From: Eubacteriales bacterium
GTDB lineage: Bacteria > Bacillota > Clostridia > Eubacteriales > Anaerofustaceae
Assembly: GCA_024685545.1 (NCBI GenBank)
Contig: JAIKVR010000072.1
Coordinates: 20,322 to 84,321 of the forward strand
DNA: 64,000 bases
Reading direction: 5' to 3'
Positions 43,149 through 51,011 of the stretch are shown here, piece after piece. The position numbers and the translations under genes are program-made. Position 1 is the stretch's first letter, and each line of letters starts with the position of its first letter. Under the pieces are notes generated by a model that did no database searches, had not been told where the DNA came from, and saw nothing but the letters and a program-made list of their open reading frames with translations.

Positions 43149-45002
43149 ATGGATATAGTCTCCTATTTTTCTTCACTGGCTAAAAATAACGGTGATGCCC
43201 TCCTGGGGGTCAAAGCCGCCTTGCTCAAGTTCTTCTGGGATAAAGGCTTTTATTTTGATGTAAAAAAGCACCTTGAGGCGATATTCGACGAATTCACTTT
43301 AAACAACATGATCTCCATATGGGCGGGCAGGGATGTCAGCATCCTCTCCGAGGAACCGCTGTTCCTGGATGACGATGCGAGAGAACTCTTTGGCAGCATA
43401 CTGTCCAGCCGCGCACTGAACATGTCCGCGGAAAAGGGCTCAGTCATCGGAAGGATCTACGGGGAATCCATCCCCTCCTCCGAAAAGAAGGAAAAGGGAG
43501 TGGTCTATACTCCCGAGGATATCTGTGAATATATGACCCAGATCATAGCCGAAGGCGTGAAAGATACGGACCGCCTGTTCGATCCGGCCTGCGGCTGCGG
43601 CATTTTCCTGGAGGCTTTCTATGACTGCCTTATGGCAAGGGCGTGCGTGATGGAGAGCGGGGAATACGTGGCGGCGGTACACAGGCGCATCATCGAAGAG
43701 AATATCTTTGGGGCTGACACCTCCCCACAGGCAACGGCGATCTCAAAGATAATACTCGCACTCCGATACCACGAGTGTGTGATATCGGACAATATCGTAT
43801 GCAGAGACAGCCTGCTTTCCCTCGGGGAGGAACTGAACGGCACCTTCGATTTCGTGGTGACCAACCCTCCCTACGTTGGCCATAAGCAGATCAAGTCAGC
43901 CTACCGAAGGAAGATCGCAGAGAGATACCCTTCGGTATACAAAGACAAAGCCGATCTGTCCTACTGCTTCTTCGCACTGGCCGAAAGGCTCCTCAAGGAC
44001 GGCGGCAGGCTCGTATTCGTTACGGGTCGCTATTTCGCGCAGAGCCGCTTCGCGGAAGGTCTCAGGAAGTTCATCATCGATAACTTCACCGTAGATGAAG
44101 CGGTGGATTTCTACGGTCTCAGGCCCTTTAAGACAGCGGGCGTGGATCCCATGATCATCTCGATGACAAAGGGCGGAAGCAAAGGCACCTTCAACGCCGT
44201 CAAATATGACAGGGAGATGCCATTTGATCTGAGGACGATGCGCAGCTCAGCCTTCGGAATAACGATGAATAATTCCGACCTTTCGGCCGACGGCTTCAAC
44301 TTCCTTTCGGATACGGAAAGGCTCGCCACTGAAAGGATAGTCAAAAAGTCTCCCCTCAGCCTTGCAGACACCGTGGAGTTTTTCCAGGGGGTAATAACCG
44401 GCTGTGATAAGGCTTTTGTGGCGGATTCCACATCCATGCTCTATTTCGGATGCATCGACGAGTGCGGCAGAAAATGGATAAAGAGCCGCGATGTTCAGCC
44501 TGACGGGATCGAATTCAGAGGTCAGTACGTGCTCTATACCAACGGAGTAGACGATATCGAATCCCTGCCCCAGACTCTCTCAAAGATATCCGTTTATAAG
44601 GAAACGCTGCTCAAGCGCAGAGAGTGCATTGAGGGGACACGGAAGTGGTATGAGCTTCAGTGGCCCCGGCGGCGCGAACTTTTCGATGAAGCCAAGCTGG
44701 TCTTTCCTTATAAAAATGACAGGAGCCTCTTCGTTTACGACGAAGCCGGTTTCTACTTTTCGGCAGACGTCTACGGCATGAGGGCAAACGAGCAGTTCAG
44801 AGGACTGCTGGACCTCAGGAAGCTCGCTCTGCTGCTAAATTCCCCGGTCTATGACGCATATTTCAAGACCTTCGCCAAAAAGCTGGGCGGGGCACTTTAC
44901 GAATATTACCCGAATACGGTCAAAAAAATGATGATCCCTCCTGTGGAGGTGATAAACAGTTTTGATTCCGTTGAGGACGTGGAGGCTTATTTCAGGGAAT
45001 AG
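43149..45002 (+). CDS. Orphan adenine-N6 DNA methyltransferase, CamA-like
   Basis: A 617-residue gamma-class DNA methyltransferase. The SAM site is FDPACGCGIF near residue 144, the catalytic motif is NPPYVGHKQIK near residue 238, and YKDKADLSYCFFAL follows. A TaqI-type target-recognition half completes it: FQGVITGCDKAFV, RRECIEGTRKWYELQWPRR, then FSADVYGM and LNSPVYDAYFKTFAKK near the end. As I remember it, C. difficile CamA, the conserved orphan enzyme that methylates CAAAAA, shares the NPPYxGHK, VYKDKADL, GxITGCDKAF, RRECxxGxRKWYELQW and SADVY blocks. This protein carries about 100 extra N-terminal residues. No restriction gene lies next to it. It most likely acts as an epigenetic regulator; target specificity is inferred only. 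Confidence 0.88.
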   Translation: MDIVSYFSSLAKNNGDALLGVKAALLKFFWDKGFYFDVKKHLEAIFDEFTLNNMISIWAGRDVSILSEEPLFLDDDARELFGSILSSRALNMSAEKGSVIGRIYGESIPSSEKKEKGVVYTPEDICEYMTQIIAEGVKDTDRLFDPACGCGIFLEAFYDCLMARACVMESGEYVAAVHRRIIEENIFGADTSPQATAISKIILALRYHECVISDNIVCRDSLLSLGEELNGTFDFVVTNPPYVGHKQIKSAYRRKIAERYPSVYKDKADLSYCFFALAERLLKDGGRLVFVTGRYFAQSRFAEGLRKFIIDNFTVDEAVDFYGLRPFKTAGVDPMIISMTKGGSKGTFNAVKYDREMPFDLRTMRSSAFGITMNNSDLSADGFNFLSDTERLATERIVKKSPLSLADTVEFFQGVITGCDKAFVADSTSMLYFGCIDECGRKWIKSRDVQPDGIEFRGQYVLYTNGVDDIESLPQTLSKISVYKETLLKRRECIEGTRKWYELQWPRRRELFDEAKLVFPYKNDRSLFVYDEAGFYFSADVYGMRANEQFRGLLDLRKLALLLNSPVYDAYFKTFAKKLGGALYEYYPNTVKKMMIPPVEVINSFDSVEDVEAYFRE

Positions 45003-45047
45003 CATGAAAAAACACTCTTTGATGACAAGAGTCTCGGAGGCAGCCGG

Positions 45048-45848
45048 ATGAAAACAGGTATCTTCACTTGGTTCGGCTATATGCTGCCGTTTGATGAAAA
45101 GCTCCGTTTGATAAAGGAAGCCGGTTTCGACGCCGTATGTCTCTGGTGGGGCAATGAATTTGCGGAATCAGACGGCAGCAGGACCTGGCAGATGGAGGAG
45201 GCGCTTAAGGCAGGTCTCGACGTGGAAAACGGCCACCTTCCCTATTACGGCTGCGATAAGCTGTATTATTCGAGTCTGGACGGTGAGGAACGCCTCAGTT
45301 TCTATATGGAAAGTGTCGCGGAAGCGGGAAGAGCGGGACTGGACAGGCTCGTCATGCATCCTTTTGAGCTCAGCATGCCTGCCGACGGGGACATGGATCT
45401 CTTCGTATCCCGTCTGGATATGCTTATCGAGAAGGGAAGCAGATCAGATGTGACCATCTGTCTGGAAAACCTGCCTGACATGAATTCCTTCCACAGTATT
45501 ATGGAAAAAGCCGACAAGCGTCTTATGATATGCTACGACAGCGGGCATAACCACAAGGACTGCGGGGACGACCTTTCTTTCCTGGACAGATACTCTTCAA
45601 AAATAGCTGCGGTGCATCTCCACGATAATGACGGCAGCGCAGACAGTCACCTGATCCCCGGTGAAGGCACGATACGCTGGGATGAGGTGAAGGATGCGCT
45701 GGAGCGCACCGCTTATGACCGGTCCATGATGCTGGAAAGCGCGCTCCCCTATGATCAGGAAAATGACAGGCCGGCAAAGGATATGAAGCCGGAAGAGTAT
45801 CTCAGTGAAGCGATTACTTCGCTCCGTGAATACTTTGGGAGGGAATAA
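45048..45848 (+). CDS. Sugar phosphate isomerase/epimerase family TIM-barrel protein
   Basis: A 266-residue xylose-isomerase-like TIM barrel (AP endonuclease 2 superfamily). Putative metal ligands lie in TICLENLPD (Glu), MICYDSGHNHKD (Asp, His), AAVHLHDNDG (His) and MLESALP (Glu). The superfamily includes epimerases and isomerases for keto-sugars and inositol; the exact substrate is not readable. GGAGG is near the ATG. It is followed one base later by a ROK kinase, which suggests that one makes a sugar isomer and the other phosphorylates it. Confidence 0.85.
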   Translation: MKTGIFTWFGYMLPFDEKLRLIKEAGFDAVCLWWGNEFAESDGSRTWQMEEALKAGLDVENGHLPYYGCDKLYYSSLDGEERLSFYMESVAEAGRAGLDRLVMHPFELSMPADGDMDLFVSRLDMLIEKGSRSDVTICLENLPDMNSFHSIMEKADKRLMICYDSGHNHKDCGDDLSFLDRYSSKIAAVHLHDNDGSADSHLIPGEGTIRWDEVKDALERTAYDRSMMLESALPYDQENDRPAKDMKPEEYLSEAITSLREYFGRE

Positions 45849-45849
45849 A

Positions 45850-46788
45850 GTGAGATACATCGCAGGCATCGACATCGGAGGGACTACGATAAAACTAGGG
45901 CTTTTCACCCTTTACGGAATGCTTATCGGTATGGATTCCGTTCCTACCGATATCTCGGATAAAGGTTCCCGGATAATCCGCGATGCTGCGGACGGACTGA
46001 AAAAGCTCGCTGATGCCAGCTCCGTTGACCTGGATGATATCGAAGGAGTGGGCATAGGCGTACCGGGGCCGGTACGGACGGACGGACTCGTAAACGGATG
46101 CGTGAACCTGGGCTGGGGACTGACTGACGCGGCAGGAGAGTTCTCCCTTCTGTCAGGCCGTCCGGCAAAGGCCATAAACGACGCAAACGCCGCAGCACTG
46201 GGCGAGACATGGCGCGGCAGCGCTGCCGGGGCGGCGAGCGCATTTTTCGTGACTCTTGGCACGGGAGTAGGCGGAGCCTTCGTTTCAGGGGGAAAGGTCA
46301 TTACAGGCACGAACGGAGCCGGCGGCGAGATCGGCCATATAACTGTAAACAGAACTGAAACAGCATACTGCAGCTGCGGAAGGCGGGGATGCCTGGAGCA
46401 GTACGTTTCGGCCACAGGGATACTCAGGGCGGTCAGAGCAGCTTTGGATGCGGGTGAGCCGTCGAATCTTTCCGGACTGCAGAAGATCACCGGCAAAGAT
46501 GTATTCGACGCAGCGAAGAATGGAGATGCGCTCTGTCTGAAAGCGGTCGACAACGTATGTGGGATACTTGGTGAGGCACTGGCAATGACTGCCTGCATCG
46601 TTGATCCGGATATCTTCATAATCGGCGGAGGCCTGAGCGGAGCAGGAGATTTCCTTATAGAAAAGGTGACGGAGAGTTATAAAGAAGCAGTCATGTATCC
46701 CTGCAGAGACACCCCGATAGTCGCGGCCTCCCTCGGCAATGAGGCCGGGATGTACGGCGCAGCGGCGCAATGGCTCAAGTTCGATTAG
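45850..46788 (+). CDS. ROK-family sugar kinase (glucokinase-like)
   Basis: A 312-residue cytoplasmic kinase. The ATP loop is AGIDIGGTTIKLGLF, the sugar site includes NDANAAALGE and TLGTGVGGAFVSGG, and the ROK zinc motif is CSCGRRGCLEQYVSATG with the preceding GEIGHITV. It starts at GTG (45850) because GGGAGGGAATAAA gives an ideal ribosome site; an in-frame ATG at 45805 would overlap the isomerase by 44 bases. No N-terminal HTH is present, so it is an enzyme and not a ROK repressor. Glucose or a related hexose is the likely substrate. Confidence 0.92.
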   Translation: MRYIAGIDIGGTTIKLGLFTLYGMLIGMDSVPTDISDKGSRIIRDAADGLKKLADASSVDLDDIEGVGIGVPGPVRTDGLVNGCVNLGWGLTDAAGEFSLLSGRPAKAINDANAAALGETWRGSAAGAASAFFVTLGTGVGGAFVSGGKVITGTNGAGGEIGHITVNRTETAYCSCGRRGCLEQYVSATGILRAVRAALDAGEPSNLSGLQKITGKDVFDAAKNGDALCLKAVDNVCGILGEALAMTACIVDPDIFIIGGGLSGAGDFLIEKVTESYKEAVMYPCRDTPIVAASLGNEAGMYGAAAQWLKFD

Positions 46789-46875
46789 TTCTATTATTTC
46801 TGGAAATAACGTGATCGATTTAAGCATTTGAACCATTTCTTTGACGGTATTGCATTTTGTTCATTTGTTTTTTAC

Positions 46876-46923
46876 AAACGCAAAAGGGCAGGTGAATAAG
46901 TACATACTTACTCGCCTGCCTGG
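46876..46923 (-). terminator. Hairpin terminator after the unknown 274-residue protein
   Basis: GGCAGG(c)GA(g)TAAGTA pairs with TACTTA(t)TC(a)CCTGCC around two bases, with CTTTTGCG on the minus strand. On the plus strand no T-run follows. The stretch 46789-46980 holds only this element. Confidence 0.6.
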
Positions 46924-46980
46924 CTACGAAATGTCAACAGTATTTTAGTGTCTTAAGTGTGAAATATTGTTCTCGCAAAA

Positions 46981-47805
46981 TCATTTAGTTCTCTTAAAAA
47001 CACTCGGCTCGGAAACATCAACCTTGACATCTGCATTCATAGCGACAATGCAGCCCACTTTGAGTTTCGATAAATCAAAAACATCTCGCCCCATAGCAAC
47101 CGGCACAAGACCAAGCGCAGTATCAACTTTTGCCAATACAAATGATAAACGATACTCTCCAAATTGAATTGCAACATCGTTGAACGACTTTACCATCCCA
47201 ACAACGAAAGAGTAGCTTTCGTCCTCTTTCTTGTTCGGATTCGTGATTCCACCCGGCATACAAAAGCGCTCTGACAAACCATGAACCTTAATCCCGGATT
47301 TTCCAGACTCTATGGGATTGGAAAAACCCGCCCATTTATTGAACGCATTAATATCCTCATAAACACTTAACTCAAAGGGGAAAAGGGAAACATAGACCTT
47401 GCGTTCAGTCCCCAAGATTTCCTTCGGTTCTGTATGTCTGTTCACTGTTTCAATTTCAAGGTGTTGCTCTTCTCCAACTGTTTCAATTTCGTAATACTCA
47501 TTACTATCAGAAGATCCAGCTCTTAGTCTTATGAAGCGGATGAGAGAGCCGTTTGAATTATCCATCACAATATCCAGATCAAGAACCTCAAGCGCTTTCC
47601 GCTCATGATTAAACTTAATTGTGTAAATCAACCGACCTATTGTTTCAGACGAAATCATATCAACAAGTGATCTTTGGATATGAAGATACTTCTTGTCATC
47701 CGTTATAAAAACGGAATCGTATTCATCCATCCCGTGCTGGAAAAACCAAGCAAGGAGATCTGAATTCTGGCTGTCATTAATTATACTATTGAGATGTAAC
47801 GGCAT
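46981..47805 (-). CDS. Hypothetical protein in an AT-rich islet
   Basis: A 274-residue protein not recognised. It is mixed alpha/beta, soluble and acidic, with no signal peptide or membrane helix. Notable segments are DYDSVFITDDKKYLHIQ-like text near residue 30 and VSLFPFELSVYEDINAFNKW in the middle. GGAAGAGG precedes the ATG. Base composition is clearly more AT-rich than the neighbouring genes, and codon use differs. It lies directly downstream of decayed Vsr and HNH endonuclease genes in the same direction, so it is probably a passenger or remnant of a restriction-modification or defence islet. Confidence 0.7.
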   Translation of the reverse strand: MPLHLNSIINDSQNSDLLAWFFQHGMDEYDSVFITDDKKYLHIQRSLVDMISSETIGRLIYTIKFNHERKALEVLDLDIVMDNSNGSLIRFIRLRAGSSDSNEYYEIETVGEEQHLEIETVNRHTEPKEILGTERKVYVSLFPFELSVYEDINAFNKWAGFSNPIESGKSGIKVHGLSERFCMPGGITNPNKKEDESYSFVVGMVKSFNDVAIQFGEYRLSFVLAKVDTALGLVPVAMGRDVFDLSKLKVGCIVAMNADVKVDVSEPSVFKRTK

Positions 47806-47858
47806 TTTCCTCTTCCTTTCGCAACGTTTTTTTATATGATATGTATTCTTTCTGAGCC

Positions 47859-48058
47859 TTAGCCTCTGATCTTTTTTACTAACTGCTCCAGAGTACTATC
47901 AACCATCCGATTCTTTAGCTTACACTCCCAGACCGTCATCACCTTCCATCCTAAAGCTGAAGCTGCTCTTTGTTCATTTGGTCATGCTCAGCATTTCGAC
48001 GTATCTTAGGCTCCCAGTATTCTTGATTGGAAGCAGCTTTTGATATCGATGACTCCAT
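47859..48058 (-). pseudogene. vsr: Very short patch repair (Vsr) endonuclease remnant
   Basis: Only the C-terminal third of a Vsr-type mismatch endonuclease is left. One frame reads SNQEYWEPKIRRNAEHDQ, matching the Vsr region with FW..KI..N..RD. After a +1/-1 shift near 47965-47985 another frame reads EQRAASALGWKVMTVWECKLK, matching the LGWRVLVVWEC signature, and stops at 47859. The N-terminal catalytic part is missing. Vsr genes normally sit beside cytosine-5 methyltransferases; none remains here. Confidence 0.75.
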
Positions 48059-48139
48059 GATTGGTTGGCTACTTCTTGCCGAATGGTCTTATTAATTTGC
48101 GAAATTATCTTGACACTAACCTGATATTGCATACCATTA

Positions 48140-48457
48140 TTATAGTATAGTTTTCCTTTCGCTAACGTCGAAATCCCGGTTTGTAAAGGGCGGAATAACA
48201 ATTCTTGGTGGAATGATTGCGCCATAGTCCATTCTGGTTTTTGAGGATAATTCGATATCTCCATCAGGAGATACTCTCAAGTGTCCAGAGTCAGACAGTG
48301 CGTGTATACCTGTTCTCACTGGAAATCCATTAGCAATAGTGTCTTCACCATTATACTTGAATGGTTTGATACGAGCCGCTTCCAAGATTTCTGGCATTGT
48401 GACATTAGAGATAACACAACGTTCTTGTATTTCTGATATGCAGAAGGTACTAAAAAA
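48140..48457 (-). pseudogene. HNH endonuclease C-terminal fragment
   Basis: The frame from 48457 to 48140 encodes an HNH_2-type core: ERCVISNVTMPEILEAARIKP, then FKYNGEDTIANGFPVRTGIH and ALSDSGHLRVSPDGDIEL. In intact members the first part reads LEAAHIxPY; here the His is Arg (AARI), so the catalytic site is probably dead. There is an in-frame stop upstream (48458-48460), and the N-terminal domain is absent. With the Vsr remnant it marks a lost restriction system. Confidence 0.72.
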
Positions 48458-48542
48458 CTATCCGCAGTTTATTAGACCAAAGACCTTAAAAAGCATTTAA
48501 ATTATCAGGGACGTGTACGCCTCCGATATTCACAACTACTCA

Positions 48543-48627
48543 TGGTGCGGACGACAGGGCTTGAACCTGCACGCCTTGCGGCACAGGATCCTAAATCCTG
48601 CGCGTCTGCCAATTCCGCCACGTCCGC
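48543..48627 (-). tRNA. tRNA-Leu (anticodon UAG)
   Basis: The minus strand folds into a class II tRNA. The acceptor GCGGACG pairs with CGTCCGC, and the D-arm contains TTGGCAGAC. The anticodon stem CAGGA/TCCTG has loop TTTAGGA (anticodon TAG). A long variable arm (GTGCCGCAAGGCGT) and a T-loop TTCAAGC follow. CCA is encoded at 48545-48543. It reads CUA and other CUN codons. Its 3' end borders the AT-rich islet, a common integration position. Confidence 0.97.
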
Positions 48628-48637
48628 TCGCAAAGAA

Positions 48638-48666
48638 AGTATAGCAAATCGGCCTTATCAAGTCAA
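48638..48666 (-). promoter_or_regulatory. Promoter for tRNA-Leu
   Basis: TTGACT, a 17-base spacer and TATACT lie on the minus strand. The -35 box overlaps the end of nth. Confidence 0.82.
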
Positions 48667-49311
48667 CGCCGGCCGGCTCTCCTCTGTTTTTTCGTAATAC
48701 TCACAGTATTTCCTCACCGGACAGGCGGAACACTCCGGATTCCTCGCGTGGCAGATCTCACGGCCGTGTTTTATAAGCATGTGGTGCATCAGTGACCATT
48801 CTTCCTCGGGAAACGCTTTCATAAGAGCCTGAGCTGTCTTGTCCGGCGTCTTTTCGTGTGACAGGCCGAGCCGGCCGGATACGCGGAATACATGGGTATC
48901 CACTGCGATAGCCGGCACACCGAATGCGTTTGACAGTACGACACTGGCTGTCTTTTCTCCTACTCCCGGCAGTTTTTTCAGTTCCGCCCTTGTTTCGGGC
49001 ACACGTGAGCCGTAATCTTCCACCAGTGTCCTTGACAGACTCATGACATGCGCGGCCTTAGTTTTATACAGCCCGCAGGAACGGATGATATCCTCCAGCT
49101 CGCCGATACTCAGTCTGAGCATCTGTTCAGGGGTTGAGGCTATCTTGAAGAGCGCGGATGTCACTTTATTGACCCGTTCGTCAGTGCATTGGGCGGACAG
49201 GACCGTCGCGACGAGCAGCTGATACGGCGTCTCGAAATCAAGGGCGCAGGAAGCGTCCCAGTATGCCGCCTTCATATCGGAAAGAAAATCGGGGATATCT
49301 TCTGTTTTCAT
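48658..49311 (-). CDS. nth: Endonuclease III (base-excision repair)
   Basis: A 217-residue DNA glycosylase/AP lyase for oxidised pyrimidines. It has VLSAQCTDERVNKVT, the helix-hairpin-helix LKKLPGVGEKTASVVLSNAF with the catalytic Lys in GEKTA, the AVDTHVFRVSGRLGL segment with the catalytic Asp, and the [4Fe-4S] motif C-x6-C-x2-C-x5-C (REICHARNPECSACPVRKYC). A longer frame starts at 49401, but the ATG at 49311 begins at the family start. A TGCTATAAT box ends six bases before it, predicting a leaderless mRNA. Confidence 0.95.
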   Translation of the reverse strand: MKTEDIPDFLSDMKAAYWDASCALDFETPYQLLVATVLSAQCTDERVNKVTSALFKIASTPEQMLRLSIGELEDIIRSCGLYKTKAAHVMSLSRTLVEDYGSRVPETRAELKKLPGVGEKTASVVLSNAFGVPAIAVDTHVFRVSGRLGLSHEKTPDKTAQALMKAFPEEEWSLMHHMLIKHGREICHARNPECSACPVRKYCEYYEKTEESRPALT

Positions 49312-49317
49312 GGCAGT

Positions 49318-49326
49318 ATTATAGCA
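49318..49326 (-). promoter_or_regulatory. Extended -10 promoter predicting a leaderless nth mRNA
   Basis: TGCTATAAT on the minus strand places +1 at 49311, the A of the nth ATG. There is no Shine-Dalgarno sequence. Confidence 0.6.
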
Positions 49327-49399
49327 TAAGCGTGTCGGTTCGGGATGAAGGATGTGCAGTACAGGAATGGCAGTGGCGATACGCGGAGTGATATAAGGC

Positions 49400-49438
49400 A
49401 AGAAAAGAAGGCTGCCGCGTATATTACGTGACAGCCCT
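49400..49438 (-). terminator. Terminator after the small beta-rich protein
   Basis: GGCTG(t)CACG pairs imperfectly with CG(cgg)CAGCC, followed on the minus strand by TTCTTTTCTT. Confidence 0.65.
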
Positions 49439-49529
49439 CTGTGATCTGATACTGTTTTGATGCGCCGTTCCTGAAGAGACGATATACCGCTTTCTCTTTC
49501 AGGAAACTTCTGATCGATAGCGCCTCTTA

Positions 49530-49838
49530 CTATTCAGGCATCCTTTTGCCGGTGAACGGGGTGACCCCCATAGATGAATTGGACGAGCCTGTGATAGTGT
49601 CAGTTTCAGGATCGTATTCACCTTCCATAACCAGACTCATCTGCATGCCGCCCATATTCATCGACAGCTGGCATGTGAATTTGTTATTCTCGAACTTTAC
49701 CGAAGAAAACTCGGTCTTCGCTCCGAAAGCCTCGCTGACGCCGCTGTAAACGCCGTTCTCTTCCTTGATGTACCAGTAAGTGGTGGAATCACCGAAAGAA
49801 GATCTGGACAGGCATTCCCAATTTCCCGCAAAACCCAT
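49530..49838 (-). CDS. Small hypothetical beta-rich protein
   Basis: A 102-residue soluble protein not recognised. It begins MGFAGNWECLSRSSFGD and alternates polar and hydrophobic residues in strands (TYWYIKEENGVYSGV, FTCQLSMNMGGMQMSLVMEG), then DPETDTITGSSNSSMG. This suggests a small beta-barrel or lipocalin-like fold. The frame opens at 49973, but the ATG at 49838 has AGGAGG at the right distance and is preceded by a clear promoter. It is monocistronic and divergent from the PfkB kinase. Confidence 0.8.
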   Translation of the reverse strand: MGFAGNWECLSRSSFGDSTTYWYIKEENGVYSGVSEAFGAKTEFSSVKFENNKFTCQLSMNMGGMQMSLVMEGEYDPETDTITGSSNSSMGVTPFTGKRMPE

Positions 49839-49869
49839 GCTTGTTCCTCCTTGAAATTTGTATATCCGT

Positions 49870-49898
49870 ATTATACCTTCCAATTTGAAAAAAGTCAA
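49870..49898 (-). promoter_or_regulatory. Promoter for the small beta-rich protein
   Basis: TTGACT, a 17-base spacer and TATAAT lie on the minus strand. Confidence 0.85.
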
Positions 49899-49912
49899 TT
49901 TTCTCTTATCGT

Positions 49913-49941
49913 TTGACTTTGATACAGCGTTGTGGTATGGT
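49913..49941 (+). promoter_or_regulatory. Promoter for the PfkB kinase
   Basis: TTGACT, a 17-base spacer and TATGGT lie on the plus strand, 15 bases from the divergent promoter; the predicted start is near 49948. Confidence 0.7.
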
Positions 49942-49987
49942 GATGAAAATCGGTAAAAAAATGAGTACTTCATTTTCTGAGGAATAT

Positions 49988-50788
49988 ATGGAGCGGAATA
50001 AGAATGTCCTGGTCGCCGCGGCAGGCGATATATATGTTGACGTCTACACGGACGGACGCCGCTACGCGGGAGGAAACTGCCTTAACGTGGCTGTGCATAT
50101 GAAAAGACTCGATATCGAAACACGATTCTGCGGTGCTGTCGGTACTGATGAAAACGGCAGGTTCGCGCTGGATGCCATAAACAGAGAAGGGCTCGACACA
50201 TCTCATGTTAAAGTGATAGAAGGCGAGACCGCGAAGACTTTGGTAAGGCTCGTGAACGGCAACAGGGAATTCCTCGAATATCCTCTTGGAGTGATGGAGC
50301 AGTATTATCTTGGCGAAGAGGAACTGGACTATCTCTCGGGATGCATCATCGTCCATTCAGCCATGTGGGGCTGCGTACATAACGACCTGCATAAGCTCCG
50401 TGAGCGCGGAGTGAAGATATCCTTCGATTTCTCCGACATTTATGAAGGTGAGATCACCGAAATCGCGATAAGGAACTGCGACTACGCATTCTTTTCATAC
50501 AGCAGAAGCGATGATGAGTATATCCGAGGTTTTATAAAGGAGATGCAGGCAAAAGGGCCCGAAATCGTCTTCGCCACTTTCGGGGACCGCGGCAGTCTTG
50601 CATACAACGGCGAATACTATACCAAATGCGGCATAGTGCCTGCTGATGCAGTTGATACACTGGGTGCGGGAGACAGCTATATAGCTGGTACTTTGGTCGG
50701 TCTGGCCCGCGGTCTTTCACTCGGAGACAGCATGATGCAGGGTGCGGGAGTGGCCAGTGAAACCATAACGTTCTTCGGTGCATGGTGA
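49988..50788 (+). CDS. PfkB-family sugar kinase (fructoselysine kinase-like)
   Basis: A 266-residue ribokinase-family enzyme. The sugar-binding start has AAAGDIYVDV and the GG pair in RYAGGNCLNVAVHMKRL. GTDENGRFALDAINREGLD follows. The catalytic anion hole is DTLGAGDSYIAGTL with its Asp. The gene resembles FrlD-type fructosamine kinases more than ribokinase (the GNCLNVAV and GETAKTLVRLVNGNREFL blocks), but no frlB or frlA partner is nearby, so the substrate is open. The ATG at 49988 is preferred over upstream in-frame starts because GAGGA precedes it. Confidence 0.85.
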   Translation: MERNKNVLVAAAGDIYVDVYTDGRRYAGGNCLNVAVHMKRLDIETRFCGAVGTDENGRFALDAINREGLDTSHVKVIEGETAKTLVRLVNGNREFLEYPLGVMEQYYLGEEELDYLSGCIIVHSAMWGCVHNDLHKLRERGVKISFDFSDIYEGEITEIAIRNCDYAFFSYSRSDDEYIRGFIKEMQAKGPEIVFATFGDRGSLAYNGEYYTKCGIVPADAVDTLGAGDSYIAGTLVGLARGLSLGDSMMQGAGVASETITFFGAW

Positions 50789-50842
50789 TCACGGATACCG
50801 TCCGTTGCCCGGTTAATTCTCAGATACGGTGCAGCATTTGAC

Positions 50843-50874
50843 GACAATTCCTCTAACAGGGATTGTCTTTTTTA
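50843..50874 (+). terminator. Intrinsic terminator after the PfkB kinase
   Basis: GACAAT(t)CCT pairs with AGG(g)ATTGTC around a short loop, followed by TTTTTTAT. Confidence 0.82.
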
Positions 50875-50970
50875 TCTGTGCGACTTTTAACGGTGCAGCC
50901 TATCGGCTCTGAATATAATTCTTTCCTGAAGTTCTGATTCGAACTGACTGTTTTCGTAAGAATGGCAAAA

Positions 50971-51000
50971 TGAAAAAACCCCTGCACGAGGCAGGGGCTG
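50971..51000 (-). terminator. Intrinsic terminator after the YibE/F gene
   Basis: On the minus strand CCCCTGC pairs with GCAGGGG and is followed by TTTTTTCATTTTG. Confidence 0.88.
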
Positions 51001-51011
51001 AGAGATATCTG

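Noticed and set aside
45912..46619. 235-codon minus-strand frame opposite the ROK kinase
   Set aside because: It is Pro/Ser-rich mirror text of a well-supported kinase gene, with no start signal.
46886..46921. Mobile or REP-like repeat
   Set aside because: The inverted repeat occurs once in the window and fits a terminator for the leftward gene.
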